Positions 9,093 to 17,375 of a DNA stretch of 64,000 nucleotides are shown here, in pieces (the first letter of the stretch is position 1; each line of letters opens with the position of its first letter). The notes beneath the pieces are model-generated. The model was given only the letters and a program-made list of their open reading frames with translations. It made no database searches and had not been told where the DNA came from. A program made the translations under genes and the position numbers. The DNA is from Streptomyces alanosinicus. Lineage in GTDB: Bacteria; Actinomycetota; Actinomycetes; Streptomycetales; Streptomycetaceae. The stretch covers positions 682,001-746,000 of the forward strand of contig NZ_BMVG01000001.1 in NCBI RefSeq assembly GCF_014650595.1. The letters are read 5' to 3'.

Positions 9093-9740
9093 ATGCGCAA
9101 CTGCGCCAGACGCGGTCGCGGCGCCAGGCTCGGCGACACCGCGATAGCCGCGGTCACCGTCCTGGCCCTCGGCTGCGCGGTGTGGCTGCTCGGCAGCGGT
9201 GCCGTGACGCACGCCCCGCCGCAGCCGGCCGCCGCCGAGGGCCGCCCGGATCCGGCCGGCGAGCGGCTCACGGCCCACGCCCTGGCCCCGTCCGTGCCCA
9301 CCCGGATCCGCATCCCCGCGATCCGGGTGAACGCCCCGCTGATGGGCCTGGCCCTCACCCCCTCCGGCAGCCTGGACGTGCCGCCCGCCCGGATCAAGAA
9401 CCTGGCCGGCTGGTACGAGTCCGGCACCATGCCCGGCGAGACGGGCACCGCGATCGTCGCCGGCCATGTCGACAACGCGGAGGGCCCGGCCGTCTTCTAC
9501 GACCTCGGGGCGCTCAAGCGCGAAGCCCGCATCGAGGTGGACCGCATGGACGGCAGCGTGGCCGTGTTCTCCGTGGACACGGTGAAGGTGTACGCGGCGA
9601 ACAACTTCCCCGACGAGAAGGTCTACGGCGCCGCCCACCGCCCCGAGCTGCGCGTCATCACCTGCGGCGGCGGCTACTCCAAGGCCTCCGGCTATCTGGG
9701 CAACGTGGTGGTCTTCGCCCATCTGACAGCCAGCCGCTGA
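9093..9740 (+). CDS. Class F-like sortase
   Basis: A 215-residue transpeptidase. After one N-terminal membrane span (IAAVTVLALGCAVWLLGSG) there is a linker and the sortase barrel: RIRIPAIRVNAP, GHVDN with catalytic H125, and VITCGGGY with catalytic C191. The ATG is preceded by GGAGG; an upstream in-frame ATG lacks a site. The single span and short domain fit class F enzymes of actinobacteria, which recognise non-canonical signals. Its likely substrate is the preceding secreted protein. The enzyme works on the outer face of the membrane. Confidence 0.86.
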   Translation: MRNCARRGRGARLGDTAIAAVTVLALGCAVWLLGSGAVTHAPPQPAAAEGRPDPAGERLTAHALAPSVPTRIRIPAIRVNAPLMGLALTPSGSLDVPPARIKNLAGWYESGTMPGETGTAIVAGHVDNAEGPAVFYDLGALKREARIEVDRMDGSVAVFSVDTVKVYAANNFPDEKVYGAAHRPELRVITCGGGYSKASGYLGNVVVFAHLTASR

Positions 9741-9821
9741 GCCACGGCGGCGCCGCAGACGAACGACACCCCCCTCGCACCCCGGACCTCACACGCCGAG
9801 CCGCCGCAGGCTGAGGGCAGC

Positions 9822-9859
9822 GTTCCCCGCGGGAAACAGAGGTGATGCGGCCGGGTAAC
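9822..9859 (+). promoter_or_regulatory. GlnR-like box before the nitrite reductase operon
   Basis: Four pentamers, GTTCC, GAAAC, GATGC and GTAAC, are spaced exactly 11 bases apart (six-base gaps) and end 23 bases before the ATG. This matches the architecture of GlnR binding sites (GTnAC-n6-GAAAC repeats), through which Streptomyces controls nitrogen assimilation. Confidence 0.6.
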
Positions 9860-9882
9860 GTCCGGACCGCACGCTCGGGGAC

Positions 9883-11097
9883 ATGACCTCGAATACGCGT
9901 GTGGTGGTGATCGGCGCCGGCCTCGCGGGCGTACGGCTCGCCCGGCGGCTCGGCGAGCTGGGCCTGCCCGCGCTGCTCGTCGGCGAGGAGGAGCACCCGC
10001 CGTACAACCGGGTGCTGCTCGCCGAGGTGCTGGCCGGCCGGTACGCCCCGGAGGTGATCACCCTCCCCGCGCCGGACGGACTGCGGCGCGCCCGGGTCAC
10101 CGGCATCGACCGGGCCGCACGGACCGTCGAGTGCGCCGACGGAAGCGCGATCGCATACGACACGCTGGTCCTGGCCACCGGCTCCAACCCGGTGCTGCCG
10201 CCCCTGCGCGGTCTGTTCACTCCCGATCACCAACTCCCCGAAGGCGTCCACGCGTTCCGCACCATGGACGACTGTCTGGGGCTCGCCGAGGCGGTACGGC
10301 CCGGGGCGCGTGCGGTCGTCGTCGGGGGCGGGCTGCTCGGCGTGTCCGCCGCCCGCGCGCTCGCCGTGCGCGGCGCACAGGTGGTCCTCGCCCAGCAGTC
10401 CGAGCGGCTCATGGAACGCCAGCTCGACCCGGACGCCTCCCGGCTGGTGCTACGGCACCTCACCGAGCTGGGCGTGGAGGTGCACACCGAGTGCCGGGTG
10501 CGGGACGTGCGCTGTGTCGCGGGCGCGGTCCGCTCGGTGGAGCTGGCCGACGGGTACGCCCTCGACGCCGACCTCGTCGTGCTCGCCTGCGGGGTGCGCC
10601 CGCGCACCTCACTCGCGGAGCAGGCCGGTCTCGCCGTCCACCGGGGCATCCTCGTCGACGACGAGCTGCGCACCTCCGACCCGCGCATCCGCGCCATCGG
10701 CGACTGCGCCCAGCACGACGGCACGGTCTACGGCCTGGCGGCGCCCGCGCTCGAACAGGCCGACGCGCTCGCCGCGTCGCTCGCCACCGGCGCCGAGGCC
10801 CGCTACCGCGGCACCCGTTCCCTGACCCGGCTGACCCTCGCCGGCTCGGACTCCCCCTTCGACCTGGCCGCGTTCGGCGAGACCGAGGCGCGCCCCGGCG
10901 ACGACGTCGTACGGCTCGCCGACGCCACCCGCGGCACCTACCGCAAGGTCGTCGTCCGCCGGGACCGCCTGGTCGGCGGGGTGCTCGTCGGCGAACTCGG
11001 CACCGTCGGCGCGCTCGCCCGCGCCTGGGAGGGAGCGGAGCCGCTCCCCGACGACGGCCCCCTGCTCCATCTGCTCACCAACGACGGAGGCTCCTGA
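9883..11097 (+). CDS. FAD-dependent oxidoreductase of the nitrite reductase operon
   Basis: A 404-residue pyridine nucleotide-disulfide-type flavoprotein. The N-terminal FAD motif is VVVIGAGLAGVRLARRL; a second Rossmann motif (VVVGGGLLGVSAARAL) near residue 145 binds NAD(P)H; the FAD-binding IRAIGDCAQHDG closes the core. It is similar to the N-terminal half of NirB, the next gene, and overlaps it by one base (TGATG). It is likely an electron-transfer partner for nitrate or nitrite reduction (NasB-like). The substrate pair is inferred from context. Confidence 0.82.
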   Translation: MTSNTRVVVIGAGLAGVRLARRLGELGLPALLVGEEEHPPYNRVLLAEVLAGRYAPEVITLPAPDGLRRARVTGIDRAARTVECADGSAIAYDTLVLATGSNPVLPPLRGLFTPDHQLPEGVHAFRTMDDCLGLAEAVRPGARAVVVGGGLLGVSAARALAVRGAQVVLAQQSERLMERQLDPDASRLVLRHLTELGVEVHTECRVRDVRCVAGAVRSVELADGYALDADLVVLACGVRPRTSLAEQAGLAVHRGILVDDELRTSDPRIRAIGDCAQHDGTVYGLAAPALEQADALAASLATGAEARYRGTRSLTRLTLAGSDSPFDLAAFGETEARPGDDVVRLADATRGTYRKVVVRRDRLVGGVLVGELGTVGALARAWEGAEPLPDDGPLLHLLTNDGGS

Positions 11098-13715
11098 TGA
11101 ACACCGCCCCGGGGGCCACCCCCACGATCGTGCTCGTCGGCCATGGCATGGTCGGCCAGCGCTTCCTCGAAGCGCTCGCCGAGCGCGGCCTGACCGCCAC
11201 GCACCGCGTGGTCGTGCTGTGCGAGGAGCCGCGTCCGGCGTACGACCGCGTCGCCCTCACCTCGTACTTCTCGGGGCGGACGCCCGAGGAACTCTCCCTG
11301 ACCGACGGGGAGTTCATCGCCCTGCACGGCATCGAGCTGTACGTCGGCGACCCCGCCGAGACCGTCGACCGCGAGGCGAAGAAGGTCACGGCCAGGTCCG
11401 GCCAGGTCTTCGCGTACGACATCCTCGTGCTCGCCACCGGCTCGTACCCGTTCGTACCGCCGGTTCCGGGCAAGGACGCCACCGGCTGTTTCGTCTACCG
11501 GACCATCGAGGATCTGCTCGCGATCGAGGAGTACGCGAAGGCGAAGGCCACCACAGGTGCCGTGGTCGGCGGCGGTCTGCTGGGCCTGGAGGCGGCCGGT
11601 GCGCTGAAGGGCCTCGGGCTCACCTCCCACATCGTGGAGTTCGCGCCCCGGCTGATGCCCGTCCAGGTCGACGAGGGCGGTGGCGCGGCGCTGCTGCGCA
11701 CCATCGAGGACATGGGCCTGAGCGTCCACACGGGCGTGGGCACCCAGGAGATCGTGGTCGATGCCGAGGGTGCCGTCACCGGCATGAAGCTGTCCGACGG
11801 CTCCGAACTCGCCACCGACCTGGTGGTGTTCAGCGCCGGTGTGCGGCCGAGGGACCAGCTGGCCCGGGACTGCGGTCTGACGGTCGGCGAGCGCGGCGGC
11901 ATCACCGTCGACGAGCAGTGCCGTACCGTGTCCGACCCGCACGTCTTCGCGATCGGCGAGTGCGCGCTGGCCTGCGACGGCCGGGTGTACGGCCTGGTGG
12001 CGCCGGGTTACGAGCAGGCCGAGACGGCCGCGGCCGCCATCGCCGCGGACGAGACCGACCAGCTGACGTTCACCGGCGCCGACCTGTCCACCAAGCTGAA
12101 GCTGCTCGGCGTCGACGTGGCCTCCTTCGGTGACGCGCACGGCACCACCGAGGACTGCCTGGACGTCGTCTACTCCGACTCCCGCGCCGGCCTGTACAAG
12201 AAGCTGGTCATCGGCCGGGACGGCACGCTGCTCGGCGGCATCCTGGTCGGCGACGCGGAGGCGTACGGCACCCTGCGCGCGCTGACGGGTTCGGTGCCCC
12301 CCGTCTCCCCCGAGTCCCTCGTCCTGCCCGCCGGAGCGGACTCGGGGGCCCGGCTCGGCCCGAGCGCCCTGCCCGACGAGGCGGTCATCTGCTCCTGCCA
12401 CAACGTCAGCAAGGGCACGATCCGCGGCGCGGTGACGGAGCACTCCTGCACGACCGTGCCCGAGGTGAAGAAGTGCACCAGGGCCGGCACCGGCTGCGGC
12501 AGTTGCGTCAAGGTGCTCGGCCGGCTCGTCGACGCCGAGCTGGAGGCGTCCGGCGTCGAGGTCGACAAGGGCCTGTGCGGCTGCTTCGCGCAGACCCGCG
12601 AGGAGCTGTACGAGATCGTCCTCGCCCTGCGCATCACCGGCCACCGGGACCTGCTCGACCGCCACGGCCGCGAGGACGCCCGGGGCGGCGACGGCTGCGA
12701 GACCTGCAAGCCGGCCGTCGCCTCGATCATCGCCTCCCTCGCCCCGGCCATCGGCGCGAGCGGCTATGTCCTGGACGGCGAGCAGGCCGCCCTGCAGGAC
12801 ACCAACGACCACTTCCTGGCCAATCTGCAGAAGAACGGCTCGTACTCGGTCGTGCCGCGCATCCCGGGCGGCGAGATCGCGCCCGAGAAGCTCATCGTGA
12901 TCGGCGAGATCGCCCGGGACTTCGGCCTGTACACAAAGATCACCGGCGGTCAGCGGATCGACATGTTCGGTGCGCGGGTCGAGCAACTCCCGCTGATCTG
13001 GGCCCGGCTGGTGGACGCCGGGTTCGAGTCGGGGCACGCCTACGGCAAGTCGCTGCGCACGGTGAAGTCCTGCGTCGGCTCCACCTGGTGCCGCTACGGC
13101 GTGCAGGACTCGGTCCGGATGGCGATCGACCTGGAGCTGCGCTACCGGGGCCTGAGGTCCCCGCACAAGCTGAAGTCGGCGGTCTCCGGCTGCCAGCGCG
13201 AGTGCGCCGAGGCCCGGTCGAAGGACTTCGGCGTGATCGCCACCGCGAGCGGCTGGAACCTGTACGTCGGCGGCAACGGCGGCGCCACCCCGCGCCACGC
13301 GGACCTGCTGGCCAAGGACCTCTCGGACGCCGAGCTGGTCCGCCTCGTCGACCGCTTCCTGATGTTCTACATCCGCACCGCCGACCGCCTGGAGCGCACG
13401 AGCGTGTGGCTGGAGCGGATCCCGGGCGGCCTGGACCATGTACGGGACGTGGTGGTGCACGACTCGCTCGGCATCTGCGACGAGCTGGAGCAGCTGATGC
13501 GGGCGCATGTCGCCCACTACCGCGACGAGTGGGCCGAGACTGTGGGCGACCCCGAGAAGCTCGCCCGGTTCGTGTCCTTCGTGAACGCCCCGGACACCCC
13601 GGACCCGGTGGTCGCCTTCGTCCCCGAGCGCGACCAGATCAAGCCCGACCTGCCGCTGCTGTCCATCGGCCTGCGGCCCGCCGACGACGCACTGGAAGGA
13701 AGCGCCCAGCGATGA
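11097..13715 (+). CDS. nirB: Nitrite reductase, large subunit
   Basis: An 872-residue NAD(P)H-dependent nitrite reductase that makes ammonium. The order is normal for the family: FAD/NAD domains with IVLVGHGMVGQRF near the start, a BFD-like [2Fe-2S] domain starting at C432/C434 (ICSCHN, later CTRAGTGCGSC), then the sulfite/nitrite reductase part with the siroheme/[4Fe-4S] ligands C659-x5-C665 and C699-x3-C703. The start overlaps the upstream flavoprotein stop, and the stop overlaps nirD (ATGA), so the three genes are translationally coupled. A GlnR-like box precedes the operon. Confidence 0.95.
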   Translation: MNTAPGATPTIVLVGHGMVGQRFLEALAERGLTATHRVVVLCEEPRPAYDRVALTSYFSGRTPEELSLTDGEFIALHGIELYVGDPAETVDREAKKVTARSGQVFAYDILVLATGSYPFVPPVPGKDATGCFVYRTIEDLLAIEEYAKAKATTGAVVGGGLLGLEAAGALKGLGLTSHIVEFAPRLMPVQVDEGGGAALLRTIEDMGLSVHTGVGTQEIVVDAEGAVTGMKLSDGSELATDLVVFSAGVRPRDQLARDCGLTVGERGGITVDEQCRTVSDPHVFAIGECALACDGRVYGLVAPGYEQAETAAAAIAADETDQLTFTGADLSTKLKLLGVDVASFGDAHGTTEDCLDVVYSDSRAGLYKKLVIGRDGTLLGGILVGDAEAYGTLRALTGSVPPVSPESLVLPAGADSGARLGPSALPDEAVICSCHNVSKGTIRGAVTEHSCTTVPEVKKCTRAGTGCGSCVKVLGRLVDAELEASGVEVDKGLCGCFAQTREELYEIVLALRITGHRDLLDRHGREDARGGDGCETCKPAVASIIASLAPAIGASGYVLDGEQAALQDTNDHFLANLQKNGSYSVVPRIPGGEIAPEKLIVIGEIARDFGLYTKITGGQRIDMFGARVEQLPLIWARLVDAGFESGHAYGKSLRTVKSCVGSTWCRYGVQDSVRMAIDLELRYRGLRSPHKLKSAVSGCQRECAEARSKDFGVIATASGWNLYVGGNGGATPRHADLLAKDLSDAELVRLVDRFLMFYIRTADRLERTSVWLERIPGGLDHVRDVVVHDSLGICDELEQLMRAHVAHYRDEWAETVGDPEKLARFVSFVNAPDTPDPVVAFVPERDQIKPDLPLLSIGLRPADDALEGSAQR

Positions 13716-14062
13716 CCCTGGCTCTGGAGACCACCGATCTGAAGGTTCAACTCCGGCTGGCGGACGGCTGGTTCACGGCCTGTGACCTCGGCGCGCTGAC
13801 GCCGGGCCGCGGGGTGGCCGCCCTGCTGCCGGACGGCCGCCAGGTCGCCCTCTTCCGCGACCGCGCCGACCGCCTGTACGCGGTCGACAACCGCGACCCG
13901 TTCACCGGTGCGGCCGTTCTCTCGCGGGGCCTGACCGGCACCCACCAGGACCGCCCGTTCGTGGCCTCGCCCCTGCTGAAGCAGCGCTTCGACCTGATCA
14001 GCGGGGAGTGCCTGGACGACGGGGCGGTGCGGGTGACCGCGTACGAGGTGCGCACGGACTGA
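13712..14062 (+). CDS. nirD: Nitrite reductase, small subunit
   Basis: A 116-residue protein with the Rieske-like fold of NirD. The core FTACDLGALTPGRGVAALL and FRDRADRLYAVDNRDPFTG aligns with the family. The Cys-His cluster ligands of true Rieske proteins are absent, which is normal for NirD. It overlaps the end of nirB and supports the large subunit in reducing nitrite to ammonium. Confidence 0.93.
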   Translation: MTLALETTDLKVQLRLADGWFTACDLGALTPGRGVAALLPDGRQVALFRDRADRLYAVDNRDPFTGAAVLSRGLTGTHQDRPFVASPLLKQRFDLISGECLDDGAVRVTAYEVRTD

Positions 14063-14101
14063 CTTCGCTTGACCGCCTGACTTCGCTTGACCGATCGTTC
14101 C
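14060..14101 (+). promoter_or_regulatory. Direct repeat and TetR operator before the TetR gene
   Basis: A 16-base unit, TGACTTCGCTTGACCG, occurs twice (14060 and 14078). It is followed by TTGACCGATCGTTCC at 14087. The same motif, in reverse, lies before the SDR gene at 14749, which suggests one regulator binding both promoters. Confidence 0.55.
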
Positions 14102-14123
14102 AGAAAAACCTAGGCTGCGCTCC

Positions 14124-14708
14124 GTGGCCAGGACCAAGGAATTCGACCCGGACGCCGCGCTGCAGTCAGCCCTGGAGCTGTTCTGGCGGCGCGGCTACGA
14201 GGCGACGTCGCTGGCCGACCTGGTCGAGCACCTGGGCATCGGCAGGGCGAGCCTGTACGCGACCTTCGGGAGCAAGCACGAGCTCTACCTGAGGGCGCTG
14301 GACCGGTACGGACAGACACAGAACCCCCGGCTGACCCGGGAGTTGTCCCGGCCGGGACCGGTACTGCCGGCGGTGCGCGCGGTGGTCCGGCGGTTCGCCG
14401 CCGAGGCCACCGCCGACCCGACCAGGGAAGAGGGCTGTCTGGTCGTCAACACGGCGGTCGAGCTGGCCCCGCACGACCGGGCGGCCGCGCGCAGGGTGGA
14501 GCAGAGCTGGGACCACCTGGAGACCCTGCTGCACTCCGCGCTGGTGCGTGCCGAGGCGCAGGGCGAGCTGCCGGCCGGCCGTGATCCGCTCGCCCTGGCC
14601 CGCACCCTGCTGGTGCTGCTGCAGGGCCTGCGGGTCGTCGGCAAAGCGTCGGCGGACCCGGCCCGCGTCCGGGACGCGGCGGAGCAGGCCCTGACCCTGC
14701 TCGACTGA
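14124..14708 (+). CDS. TetR-family repressor
   Basis: A 194-residue regulator. The N-terminal HTH is clear (ATSLADLVEHLGIGRASLYATFGSKHELYLRAL); the C-terminal ligand domain has the TetR_C-like EGCLVVNTAVELAPHD segment. It sits 83 bases before an SDR gene on the same strand. Both genes have a TTGACCGATCG motif in their upstream regions, so this protein probably represses itself and the SDR. The ligand is unknown. Confidence 0.88.
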   Translation: MARTKEFDPDAALQSALELFWRRGYEATSLADLVEHLGIGRASLYATFGSKHELYLRALDRYGQTQNPRLTRELSRPGPVLPAVRAVVRRFAAEATADPTREEGCLVVNTAVELAPHDRAAARRVEQSWDHLETLLHSALVRAEAQGELPAGRDPLALARTLLVLLQGLRVVGKASADPARVRDAAEQALTLLD

Positions 14709-14748
14709 CCACACCCTCCCCCGAGGGCGTCTTTCCTACCTCCATACT

Positions 14749-14763
14749 GAACCGATCGGTCAA
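14749..14763 (+). promoter_or_regulatory. TetR operator before the SDR gene
   Basis: GAACCGATCGGTCAA contains the palindrome ACCGATCGGT and, read on the minus strand, matches the motif before the TetR gene at 13 of 15 bases. It lies 29 bases before the SDR start, beside an AT-rich stretch. Confidence 0.6.
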
Positions 14764-14791
14764 AAATGTAAGACTCAAAAAAGGAAAGACA

Positions 14792-15568
14792 ATGACCACC
14801 ACCGCACGCACCCGCTTCGCCGGACGCACCGCTCTCGTCACCGGCGCCGGATCCGGCATCGGCCGCGCCGTCGCCCTCGCGTTCGCCGCCGAGGGCGCCC
14901 AGGTCGTCGTCGCCGGGCGGCGGCCCGAGCCACTGGCCGAGACCGTCCGGCTGATGGAGGAACAGGGCGCCAAGGCCCTCGCGGTGAGCACCGACGTCTC
15001 ACGGGCCGCCGACGCCGCCGCGCTGGTCCGGGCCGCCGTCGACCGCTTCGGCTCGCTCGACGTGGCCGTCAACAACGCCGGCGTCTTCCGGGGCGGGCAG
15101 CCCCTCGCGGACCTGCCGGAGGACGACTGGCACGCCCAGCTCGCCGTCAATGTCACCGGCGTCCACCTGGGCCTGCAGGCCCAGATCCGCCAGATGCGCA
15201 CCCAGCCCGCGGGCGGCGCGATCGTCAACGTGTCCTCCAACTTCGGCCTGCACACCACCTCCGCCGGAGCCGCGGCCTACGCGGCGACCAAGGCCGCCGT
15301 GACCACCCTCAGCCGGGGTGCCGCCCTCGACCACATCGGCGACGGCGTCCGGATCAACGTGGTCAGCCCCGGCGCCACCGCCACCTCCATGTCGCTGCGC
15401 CCCGGGGAGACGGAGGAGGACCGGGCCGACCGCGCGCAGGCGGGGCTCCCGCTGGGCCGGATCTCCACGACCGGGGAGATCGCCGCCGCCGTCCTCTACC
15501 TCGCCTCCGACGACGCGGCCTCGATCGTCGGCACCGACCTGGTGGTGGACAGCGGCGGCTCCCTGTGA
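14792..15568 (+). CDS. Short-chain dehydrogenase/reductase
   Basis: A 258-residue classical SDR. The cofactor motif TGAGSGIG is at residues 17-24, NNAG is in VAVNNAGVF, the catalytic Ser is in VNVSSNFG and the YxxxK pair is Y163/K167 in AAYAATKAAV. AGRRPEP after the second strand suggests NADP(H). A good ribosome site (AAAGGAAAG) precedes the ATG. It is probably controlled by the TetR gene immediately upstream; TetR-SDR pairs of this type often respond to reactive carbonyls or small lipophilic compounds, but the substrate is not predictable here. Confidence 0.9.
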   Translation: MTTTARTRFAGRTALVTGAGSGIGRAVALAFAAEGAQVVVAGRRPEPLAETVRLMEEQGAKALAVSTDVSRAADAAALVRAAVDRFGSLDVAVNNAGVFRGGQPLADLPEDDWHAQLAVNVTGVHLGLQAQIRQMRTQPAGGAIVNVSSNFGLHTTSAGAAAYAATKAAVTTLSRGAALDHIGDGVRINVVSPGATATSMSLRPGETEEDRADRAQAGLPLGRISTTGEIAAAVLYLASDDAASIVGTDLVVDSGGSL

Positions 15569-15575
15569 GCGTGGG

Positions 15576-15650
15576 CTAGTGCCCCGGCAGGCAACGTTTG
15601 CCCGTGAAGGAGCGTCGCGACGGGGCGAACGTTGCCTGTTGGGGCACTAG
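15576..15650. repeat. 75-bp palindromic element between convergent genes
   Basis: A long inverted repeat with CTAG at both ends. The arms (about 30 bases) share CTAGTGCCCC, then CAGGCAACGTT, with only a few mismatches, and enclose a loop of about 15 bases. It starts eight bases after the SDR stop and contains the stop codon of the convergent sugar permease. It may work as a bidirectional terminator; its ends and near-perfect symmetry also suit a REP- or MITE-like element. Confidence 0.7.
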
Positions 15651-16480
15651 TCGATCCCCGAACGCTCCACCCCCGCCACGATCCACCGCTGGAAGCACAG
15701 GAACACCAGCAGCAGCGGCAGGACCGACACGACGGCCGCGACGAACAGCTCGTGCAGCCGGATCACCTGGGACGTGGTGAACGACGACAGCGCCACCTGC
15801 ACCGTCCAGGCGCTCTGGTCCTGCCCGATCACCAGCGGCCACAGGAAGGAGTTCCACGCGCCGAGGAAGACGATCGTGCCGACCGCCGCGAACACCGGCC
15901 GCGCGTTCGGCACGACCACCAGCCAGTACGTCCGCCAGTAGCCGAGCCCGTCGACCTGCGCCGCGTCCTCCAGCTCCCGGGGGAACCCGAGGAAGTACTG
16001 CCGGAAGACGAAGCAGGCGAACGCCGAGAACAGCGTCGGGACGATCAGCCCCCGGAGCGTGGAGATCCAGCCCAGCGACGACACCAGCACGAAGCTCGGT
16101 ACGAAGGTGACGGCGGCCGGCACCAGCAGGGTGCCGAGGACGCCGTAGAAGACCTTGTTCGCATGCCGGTACGGGATACGGGCGAGGCCGTATCCCGCGA
16201 GGGACGCGAGGAGCAGGGTGCCCAGCGTCGTCGCGACCGCGATCAGCGCGGAGTTGAGCAGGGACCGGGCGAACGGCACGGACGGATCGTCGAACAGCTC
16301 CCGGACGTTGCCCCATCTCAACTCGCCGGGAAGAAAGGTCCATCGGGGCGAGGTGATGTCCTGCTCACTCGACAGGCCGTTGCGCACGAGCAGATAGAAG
16401 GGGATCAGGAAGAGCAGGGCGAGCGCGAGCAGCAGCACCAGCCTGAGCGCCCGTCCGGCCCGCACCAGGGCGTCATCCAT
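15647..16480 (-). CDS. Sugar ABC transporter permease (MalG type)
   Basis: A 277-residue inner-membrane protein with six predicted spans. The EAA loop for contact with the ATPase is present as ELEDAAQVDGLGYWRTYWLVVVP. It is the last gene of a three-gene importer operon; its ATG overlaps the stop of the other permease. No ATPase gene is present, which is usual in Streptomyces, where a shared MsiK serves many sugar importers. The stop codon lies in the palindrome that ends the operon. Confidence 0.9.
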   Translation of the reverse strand: MDDALVRAGRALRLVLLLALALLFLIPFYLLVRNGLSSEQDITSPRWTFLPGELRWGNVRELFDDPSVPFARSLLNSALIAVATTLGTLLLASLAGYGLARIPYRHANKVFYGVLGTLLVPAAVTFVPSFVLVSSLGWISTLRGLIVPTLFSAFACFVFRQYFLGFPRELEDAAQVDGLGYWRTYWLVVVPNARPVFAAVGTIVFLGAWNSFLWPLVIGQDQSAWTVQVALSSFTTSQVIRLHELFVAAVVSVLPLLLVFLCFQRWIVAGVERSGID

Positions 16481-17375
16481 CGGCGTCCGTCCTTCCCAGC
16501 CGCAGCCACCGGGCCTGTCCCACCGTGACGACCGCGATGATCAGCGCGAGGATCACCGCACCCGCGCTGCCGGCCCCGAGGTTCTGCCCCTGCCCGAGCG
16601 CGGTGTAGTAGAGATAGACGAGCGGCGGCCGGGCGTACGGCGGATAACCCCTGGCATCGGAGAGCAGGTTGTAGAACTCGTCGAAGGCCTGGAAGGCGTT
16701 GATGACGAGCAGCAGCACCACCGCGACCGAGGTGGCCCGCAGCTGGGGCAGCGTGATGTGCCGCAGCACCGTCCAGCCGGGCCGGGCCCCGTCCACGGCG
16801 GCCGCCTCGTACAGCACCGGGTCGATCCGCTGCAGCCCGGCGAGGAACAGGATCATGTAGAACCCGGCCTGCAGCCACAGCCGTACGGTGACGATGACCA
16901 GCCAGTACCAGGGCGGATCGGCGCTGGACAGCCACGCCACGGGATCGCTCCCGAACCACCCCAGCACGGTGTTGGCAAGCCCGAACCGCACCCCGTTGAA
17001 CAGCGACATCTTCCACACCAGGGCGGCGACGACGTAACTGCACGCGGCGGGAAGAAAGAAGACGGACCGGAAGAACGCGCGAGCCCGTTTCACGCGATTG
17101 ACCATGAGGGCGAGCGAGAGGGAAAGAAGATATGTGACAGGGACGATGAAGGCGGTGAAGAGGAGAAAGGTCCTCAGACTGTCGACGAACGCGTCGTCCT
17201 TCAGCATCGCCGTGTAGTTGTCCAGGCCGACGAAACGCGTGGGCGTGACGGTGTTGTGCGCGTCGAAGAAGCTGAGGCCCACGCTCCACAGCAGCGGCAC
17301 ATAGGTGAACAGGGCGAGCCCGGCGGCGAAGGGCCCGACGAACACCCAGAACCACAGGGTCCCACGGCGCCTCAC
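16473..17375 (-). CDS. Sugar ABC transporter permease (MalF type)
   Basis: A 300-residue permease with six spans and the EAA loop as LYEAAAVDGARPGWTVLRHITLP. The GTG start overlaps the stop of the binding-protein gene (GTGA), so an upstream extension of the same frame is not used. It pairs with the downstream MalG-type permease to form the channel. The sugar cannot be told from the sequence. Confidence 0.9.
   Translation of the reverse strand: MRRRGTLWFWVFVGPFAAGLALFTYVPLLWSVGLSFFDAHNTVTPTRFVGLDNYTAMLKDDAFVDSLRTFLLFTAFIVPVTYLLSLSLALMVNRVKRARAFFRSVFFLPAACSYVVAALVWKMSLFNGVRFGLANTVLGWFGSDPVAWLSSADPPWYWLVIVTVRLWLQAGFYMILFLAGLQRIDPVLYEAAAVDGARPGWTVLRHITLPQLRATSVAVVLLLVINAFQAFDEFYNLLSDARGYPPYARPPLVYLYYTALGQGQNLGAGSAGAVILALIIAVVTVGQARWLRLGRTDADG

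Noticed and set aside
13712..14062. Rieske [2Fe-2S] protein
   Set aside because: The fold is Rieske-like, but the Cys-His ligand pairs are missing, as in NirD, and it overlaps nirB.
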